DNA from: Manduca sexta
Taxonomy: Eukaryota > Arthropoda > Insecta > Lepidoptera > Sphingidae
Length of the DNA stretch: 64,000 bases
Direction of reading: 5' to 3'
Assembly (NCBI RefSeq): GCF_014839805.1
Contig: NC_051136.1
Coordinates: 3,038,001-3,102,000 of the forward strand
The notes beneath the pieces are model-generated. The model did not search any database, was not told where the DNA came from, and saw only the letters and a list, made by a program, of their open reading frames with translations. Made by a program: the position numbers and the translations under genes. Positions within the stretch are counted from its first letter, which is position 1. Each line of letters opens with the position of its first letter. Of the stretch, positions 58,878 through 64,000 are shown in pieces.

Positions 58878-60729
58878 AATAAATACCTAGTAAATTCAAA
58901 GAAAAATGATAAAACTTTAATCGTTTGGAACGAACTTTCGGAAGAAGCATTCGTTCAGTGTAAGACAGGACTGCAAAAGGCCGTTACATTGACGCACCCA
59001 CTTCCGAATGTTCCCCTTGCTTTAATGACTGACGCTTCTAATACTGCTATAGGCGCAGTCTTACAACAGAAAATTAAAGGAAGTTGGCAGCCACTAGGTT
59101 ATTTTTCAAAAACTTACGCCTACGGAACAAAAATACGCGACGTACGACCGCGAATTGCTTGCCATATTCAAAGCTATAAAATATTTTCGAAAACTTTTCG
59201 AAGGTCGACCCCTTATAGTGTTTACCGATCACAAGCCTTTGTGTCATGCATTTTCAAAATGCGGCAAAGACGACAAGGAAACACCAAGGAGAACGAGACA
59301 ACTCCTTTTTATTAGCGAATTTACGGTCGACATACGTCATATAAACGGCAAAGACAACGTGGTCGCCGATACGTTATCGCGTGTAGAAACAATTTTGTGC
59401 CCAACTGTACTTGATTACGACACACTGGCGGACGCACAAGCGAAAGATGAGTACTTAACACGCTTGATACAAAGTCCACGTAGCGACAGTAATATACAGT
59501 GTAAGCAATTCTCTTTACCTACATGCAATAAACCAATTTTTTGCGAAGTATCTAAAGACACCGTTAGACCTTATATAACAGAAGATTTTAGAAAAATTGC
59601 TTTTGATAGTGTTCACAATTTAAGCCATCCCGGGATACGCACAACGCGAAAAATGGTTTCGAAACATTTCTTTTGGCCGAGCATGAATAAAGATATCGGA
59701 CAGTGGGCTAAAGCTTGTTCACAATGTCAAAAGTCGAAAGTAAGCCGCCATACTATTTCGGATTTAGGAAAATTTCCGAACGCTGCACGTTTCGAACATG
59801 TCCATGTAGATATTGTTGGTCCTCTACCGACATCTCCGCAAGGTTATAGATACGTAGTAACAATCATAGACAGGTATACTCGTTGGCCGGAAGCTTTTCC
59901 CGTGCAAGATATAAACGCTGATACAGTCTCAAAGTGTATTTACGAAGGTTGGATAGTTAGATACGGCTGTCCCGTCCGGATCACGACCGACCAAGGTCGC
60001 CAGTTTGAGTCAAACGTGTTCTCAAAACTGATGAAATTTTTAGGGATCCACAAAATTCGCACCACGCCATACCATCCCCAAAGTAACGGAATAGTAGAGA
60101 GATGGCACAGGTCTTTGAAAGCCGCGCTTATGTCGCGTTTGCATAACCGTACCACGTGGGTAGACGAATTACCTACCGTGTTGTTTGGCCTCCGTGCAGC
60201 AGTGCGTACCGATAACGAAGTGAGCGCAGCAGAATTAACCTTTGGTAAAACTTTACGTTTGCCCGGTGAATTCTACGACACTTCAACGGACAATGATCCC
60301 AATGATCCGCATAGTTTACCTAAAAAAATTCGTAAAACTATCAGTACTTATCGACCAACACGAGATACCCTATGCTCGAGAAAAATATTCGTGAACTCCG
60401 ATTTACAAAATTGTAAATTCGTTTTCGTAAGGGACGATACGGTTCACAAGTCGCTTAAACCGCCATATGATGGACCATTTAAAGTTTTAGAAAGGGACTC
60501 CAAAGTATATAAAATACAGTTCCCAAATCGCGAAGCTAGCATTTCAATTGATAGGTTGAAACCAGCTTTCGTAATTAATGAACAAGAAACAATTGTTCGT
60601 AATAATGTTTTACCTAGTAATAGTCGCACTGAACATTTACCAGTTTTGCAACAAGATACGACACAAAAGCAACAACATATTACTAGAAGTGGTCGAGTAG
60701 TCAATACTCCTGTAAGGTTTATGGATTAA
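58878..60729 (+). pseudogene. pol remnant: RT end, RNase H and integrase (one frameshift)
   Basis: The frame opens in RT thumb-like sequence (KKNDKTLIVWNELSEEAF), then RNase H begins with LMTDASNTAIGAVLQQ. The frame slips at the A run 59108-59112 (one A too many or two too few). It continues through YDRELLA and FTDHKPL to NVVADTLSR, so the four RNase H acids are present. From there, in a 524-codon frame starting at a TTG at 59155, integrase follows: zinc-binding H154, H158, C188, C191; catalytic D219, D279 and E315 with 35 residues between the last two; and a GPF-type C-terminal module (PPYDGPFKVLE ... RLKPAF). The role in the family is removal of template RNA and insertion of the DNA copy. 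Gag, protease and the RT palm are deleted. The integrase section is fully open. Confidence 0.92.
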
Positions 60730-60991
60730 TTAGGACTCATTTTTTATATAATCATATACATTTTATTTACACATTTTTACTTTATTTTTACATTTATAAA
60801 ATTTTATTATTGTTGATTACTAGAATTATAGTAAAATGTCAATAAACACATTGGTAGACAACATAACTGTATATCGAATGGAATGTATACGTTGCATTGC
60901 GCACGCTAATATTAGCATATAAACTAACTAGTATTTAGGCGCAGGTTTACCTGCCTCATTTTTGTTGGCGCTGTCACGATGGCGTTGCCGG

Positions 60992-61016
60992 CGGATTGGC
61001 AGAAAAAACCAATCCG
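60992..61016 (+). other. Hairpin in the post-pol region
   Basis: CGGATTGG at 60992-60999 pairs with CCAATCCG at 61009-61016 across a 9-base loop. It lies between pol and the small downstream ORFs, where splicing or translation signals might sit. No function shown. Confidence 0.5.
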
Positions 61017-61228
61017 TGTTAATTTTTTATTGCAGAACGTGCATCGTGGCATGCTACCATTAAATTTAGTTTTTAAGTAATTAAGGGTTCATTAGCAACC
61101 TTCGTCAAGTCGGACCGCTTTACGGACTCCGCAAAATATATTGTTATTATTTTTCATTATATTGTCTTTGTAATATTTTTTTTTCTTTTCGTTCATATAC
61201 ACAGTGTTTATATTTTACAAAATTTATC

Positions 61229-61471
61229 ATGTGCAAAACAATTCTTCGAATCATTACTATTGCATCAGGTCGTAAACAACGCACGGTATCGAGTCGAGTA
61301 CATGCCTGCTCATGTTTCTGCTCGATCAGCAAAGCGTTCGCGATGGACAGTTTTTGTACACATTTTATGTCTTTTATAATATTAATTAACGTTATAACTT
61401 TGAATTATTTTAAAACAAATTGCTTTGTCAAATGTTACCCATCGCGAACAAACTGCGTAACGATGACCTAG
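61229..61471 (+). CDS. Possible small ORF between pol and the membrane ORF
   Basis: 80 residues from an ATG, cysteine-rich, with a hydrophobic stretch near residues 46-60 (FMSFIILINVITLNYF). I do not recognise it. It ends 132 bp before the better small ORF. The amino-acid make-up is compatible with chance AT-rich coding. It could be a piece of a lost env-like or accessory gene, or nothing. Confidence 0.22.
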   Translation: MCKTILRIITIASGRKQRTVSSRVHACSCFCSISKAFAMDSFCTHFMSFIILINVITLNYFKTNCFVKCYPSRTNCVTMT

Positions 61472-61602
61472 ATTTTAAATTATTTGTAACATTTTATTTG
61501 CTTACTTGGACATTGTCATAAGGTATAGAAGCATTTATAGCGCTATAACTTCATACGTTATAGACCTCGCGGACAATCCACACTTTTCGAATAATCGTAA
61601 CA

Positions 61603-61836
61603 ATGGGTAAAACTTATAGTAAAGAAGAAGTAGTTATAGCCCAGAATAGCGCAGTTGAAACGCAAGTTAATCAATTTAACATAACATTGATCGTCATAGC
61701 ATCACTGCTAGTCATCGTGTTAGTTACTACAGTGTGGTTACAATGTCGACACAAAGTTAAAAAGTGGTTAAGAAAAGAGGTATCAATCGCTGCAACGAAA
61801 ACAAACACCTCGCCACCTGCAGACAGCTACGCGTAA
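61603..61836 (+). CDS. Small LTR-element accessory protein, predicted acylated, single membrane span
   Basis: 77 residues starting at ATG 61603. The N terminus MGKTYSKEE fits the N-myristoylation pattern (G2, S6). Residues of about 27-47 (ITLIVIASLLVIVLVTTVW) form one hydrophobic span, followed at once by C48 and a basic segment (RHKVKKWLRKE), then a Ser/Thr/Pro-rich tail. It is far too short for a fusion glycoprotein and has no signal peptide or glycosylated ectodomain. It sits downstream of pol and about 200 bp before the polypurine tract, the place where env or accessory genes lie. I think similar small frames occur in other insect LTR elements but cannot confirm this here. Function is unknown; membrane targeting of particles is one inference. 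The chance of an open frame with this make-up arising at random is low but not nil. Confidence 0.6.
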   Translation: MGKTYSKEEVVIAQNSAVETQVNQFNITLIVIASLLVIVLVTTVWLQCRHKVKKWLRKEVSIAATKTNTSPPADSYA

Positions 61837-62020
61837 TACGAGCTGTATCCTGTTGACGCGTCGAACTTATCGCAATGTTCAACAACAGCATCAGTGTCCA
61901 GTGTCTAGTGTTATTATTAGTCAGCGATGAATTTGTACTCGTCACATATTGTTTTTATTGTACTTATGTGTAGTTACTTCTTTTTATAAAATTGATTTTA
62001 TGCGTTGCGTTATTTTTTGT

Positions 62021-62035
62021 AAAAGGGGGGAATGG
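62021..62035 (+). promoter_or_regulatory. Polypurine tract
   Basis: AAAAGGGGGGAATGG directly precedes the 3' LTR. It is the usual plus-strand primer of LTR elements and marks the exact LTR start. Confidence 0.85.
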
Positions 62036-62313
62036 TGTTGGGACACACACACTTGCGCAGCTATGTAAGTGCACGTGCGTAGTTGTGCGAGAACGCTGTG
62101 TCACACCATACCTCCCGTATAAAAGCAACGCGCGTCTTTGTTTAATTAGTACGTCTTACGATTTGTTACTATTACCATCTAAGTACGCCTCTGTGTATTA
62201 AACGTACTCTGGAGTTTTGAAATATACAATATATACAGTGCCATCTTTAGAGTTTCATTATAGCTAGAGTTGCGACTCCCATACATTACATCAAATACAC
62301 AGTCAACTCTACA
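62036..62313 (+). repeat. 3' LTR
   Basis: 278 bp, the same as the 5' LTR by eye, followed by the ATATA target duplication at 62314-62318. Confidence 0.93.
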
Positions 62314-62318
62314 ATATA

Positions 62319-63029
62319 TAATAAAAAAAAATCACCATGTATATAAGTACCTATATATCAACAAATGTTATACAAAATTACATAACTGCTCGTGGGGAAT
62401 ATCTTTGAAGTTATTATTTACTTTATCAAATGTAAAGTTCACCTTCTTAGCAGAAAAAACACGAGATTTATTTCATCCGACTTTCAGTTGTCAAATTAGG
62501 GTAATATGTATTAAGTTCGGCAGTGCGTAAACCGTGTTTCACACTGGTGGAATTCGCAAACTGTTATATATCGAGGTAATGAAATGTGTAGTAGCATTGA
62601 GAGTATAATAAATAATAATTTAAATAATAGTAATATTAATCATATTAATGTTAAAAGAAGGCTAGATATTATTGGATAATCATGTTTAAAAAAAAGTCGT
62701 TTCTGGGGTGTTTCCGGTAGCCCATAAAATCCTGGTCTTATTTTCAGTTTCTGTTATAACGGGTCAATGTCTTTGGATATTCAATAGGTCATTTTATTAA
62801 TTTTGCCTGTTTACGGTCTATTAATTGATCAAGCAGAAACCTTAAGGACAAACCTTTTATTGTTGAGGCCTTGGAAAATTGAGTTCACTGTGAGTGTTAA
62901 ATGAAGTCTAAGAAAAATTTCAATCGTCAAGGACGACAGTTTCTCTCACGATCAACACAATTATGCCGGCCTGGCTAATTGCTTCGTATTTCGCTTGAAT
63001 GACTCCATCTCGTAGGACTGTGGAAACGC
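62319..63029. other. AT-rich non-coding DNA
   Basis: The frame at 62270-62530 starts inside the LTR and shows no motif. Nothing else is recognised. Confidence 0.45.
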
Positions 63030-63632
63030 GTGCACTAGGAGAGATACCACCGCACCCAAGGTGTTAAAACCCGCCGTAGTGGTAAGTGTGTCGCGTTTAG
63101 GGATCAGCATTGTATATCCAGTTCCAACAGGTCGGCATAATAGGGGACCGGCCTATGCTTGATTTTGTACATTATTCTATATGTAATGGTTAATAATACG
63201 AAAAAGAAGCACTCTTGCGAAAACTGCATAACAATTGGTTAAAAAATGAGCGAGTAATTCATATTTAAAATATTGTAACGTGCAGAAGTGGGCGCGATGT
63301 GGGGATATCGCTTCATCTCTTTTTTCGCACGCGTCGTAATTCCCGATGACGTCACATGTGGATATTTCGTCTCTTTTCTGTTTCTTGTTAATTACCCCTT
63401 CCACCGAAATTCAAAGACTTATAACTTGTTGATTTTTTACCGGATTTTAATAATTCCTTCTGTTTTATAATTTATATTATGTAAATATTTGATAATAGTA
63501 AAGAACAAAAATGAGTCCGGTACCCTATTATGTCGACTGTCGATGGTTAATCATCTCTCGTCAGTCGACATTCTATTGGACCCCACTCTACTTGCAGGTG
63601 CAATGGGCTTAGTTTGTCGTACACATAATAAA
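63030..63632 (+). repeat. Repeat C copy, split by a MITE-like insertion
   Basis: The left part (CCAAGGTGTTAAAACCCGCC, CAGGTCGGCATAAT) ends at 63141. It resumes at 63527 with ATTATGTCGACTGTCGATGG, ATCATCTCTCGTCAGTCGAC and CCCCACTCTACTTGCAGGTG. Confidence 0.7.
63142..63526. mobile_element. MITE-like insertion, 385 bp, inverted termini
   Basis: The ends AGGGGACCGGCCT and, inverted from the right side, AGGGTACCGGACT match at 11 of 13 positions. Unbroken repeat C copies read CATAATTATGTCG here, which leaves AT (63140-63141 and 63527-63528) as the only duplicated bases, although the exact edge could shift by a base. There is no transposase; the short frames inside are chance. Confidence 0.7.
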
Positions 63633-64000
63633 ACAACCTCATGCAACTGATCCACAACTTGCTAAGTTACTAATAAAAAATATAGTCAAAAAGATCTCGA
63701 TCCTTTGCAATTTTAATTTGTTTTCTACATATAAGATTGTAATTATCTTACAGAAATGAGATAAGAAACCTCATACGAGAAAATTATGGGACCTTTATCC
63801 AATATACTTTGTAGGGAAACGTAAATTGGAATGTTGGTTTTATAATTCATTGTCTTCGTTTGTAATATGTTTTGGTTAAATAAAAATATATTTTCGATTC
63901 TACCATCCGTGTAATTAACTGTTCTTTTTCGCATATATCCTGAAGAACATACTTTAAAAACATTTCTTTTTATTTATTTGAAACCAAAATCAAAGAACTT
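63633..64000. other. AT-rich non-coding DNA
   Basis: Nothing recognised up to the window end. Confidence 0.45.

Larger units (their letters stand above)
58524..62313 (+). mobile_element. Ty3/Gypsy-type LTR retrotransposon, internally deleted
   Basis: 3,790 bp with two 278-bp LTRs that look identical by eye, TG...CA ends, a 5-bp target duplication ATATA at 58519-58523 and 62314-62318, a primer site, a polypurine tract, and pol remnants in the order RNase H then integrase (Ty3/Gypsy order). The primer site matches tRNA-Trp, the feature reported for the CsRn1 clade. Gag, protease and most of the reverse transcriptase are absent: only about 75 bp separate the primer site from RT thumb-like sequence. 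It cannot transpose without help from an intact relative, although the matching LTRs mean it inserted recently. Confidence 0.93.

Noticed and set aside
60729..61602. A lost full-length env gene after pol
   Set aside because: No signal peptide, furin-like site or long frame remains; the gap has only short frames, so env cannot be claimed.

Overview
This window looks like gene-poor nuclear DNA of a moth or butterfly (ditrysian Lepidoptera). It is AT-rich, I find no bacterial-type operons or host protein-coding gene, and it is crowded with interspersed repeats of types I recognise from lepidopteran genomes: two tRNA-derived SINE families, RTE-like LINE tails, foldback/MITE-like elements and A-tailed dispersed repeats. 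The host assignment rests on repeat character and is inference. Almost every long open frame belongs to a retrotransposon; most other short frames are chance frames in AT-rich or SINE sequence.

Layout. 1-23.9 kb: unannotatable AT-rich DNA carrying SINE2 copies (938, 8366, 20820, 21836, 22698), SINE1 copies (10172, 14035, 15114, 22012), RTE-like LINE 3' ends (about 1820, 8200, 15683, 23660), repeat C copies (7446, 9455, 10610, 11200) and repeat D foldback pieces (3334, 12560, 13600, 23925). 24.16-29.32 kb: a young, almost intact I/Jockey-type non-LTR retrotransposon with ORF1 (Gag-like, three zinc knuckles) and ORF2 (endonuclease, reverse transcriptase, RNase H, C-terminal zinc knuckle), an A tail and a 15-bp target-site duplication. 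It lies inside a copy of repeat D. ORF2 is broken only by three single-base slips, all at or beside homopolymers. 30.4-34.3 kb: a head-to-tail tandem duplication of a 1.96-kb unit, with one base difference seen by eye. 34.3-58.5 kb: more of the same repeats, a 367-bp near-perfect palindrome (43635-44001), two local tandem duplications (44339 and 46506) and several nested insertions (for example SINE2 inside repeat C at 56 kb). 58.52-62.31 kb: a Ty3/Gypsy-type LTR retrotransposon with apparently identical 278-bp LTRs, a tRNA-Trp primer site, RNase H and integrase, and a small membrane-protein ORF in the env position. Gag, protease and most of the reverse transcriptase are missing. 63.0-63.6 kb: a repeat C copy split by a 385-bp element with short inverted termini.

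How the parts work together. There is no host pathway here; the biology is that of mobile elements. The SINE2 3' end resembles the 3' end of the RTE-like LINE at 8200, which fits SINE2 being copied by that LINE's machinery, and one SINE2 copy sits in that LINE's tail. Perfect TSDs, a long A tail and matching LTRs show that several insertions are recent. The most unusual items are the small predicted acylated/membrane protein of the LTR element, the long palindrome, the 1.96-kb tandem duplication and the way all frame breaks cluster at homopolymers, which may be a sequencing artefact.
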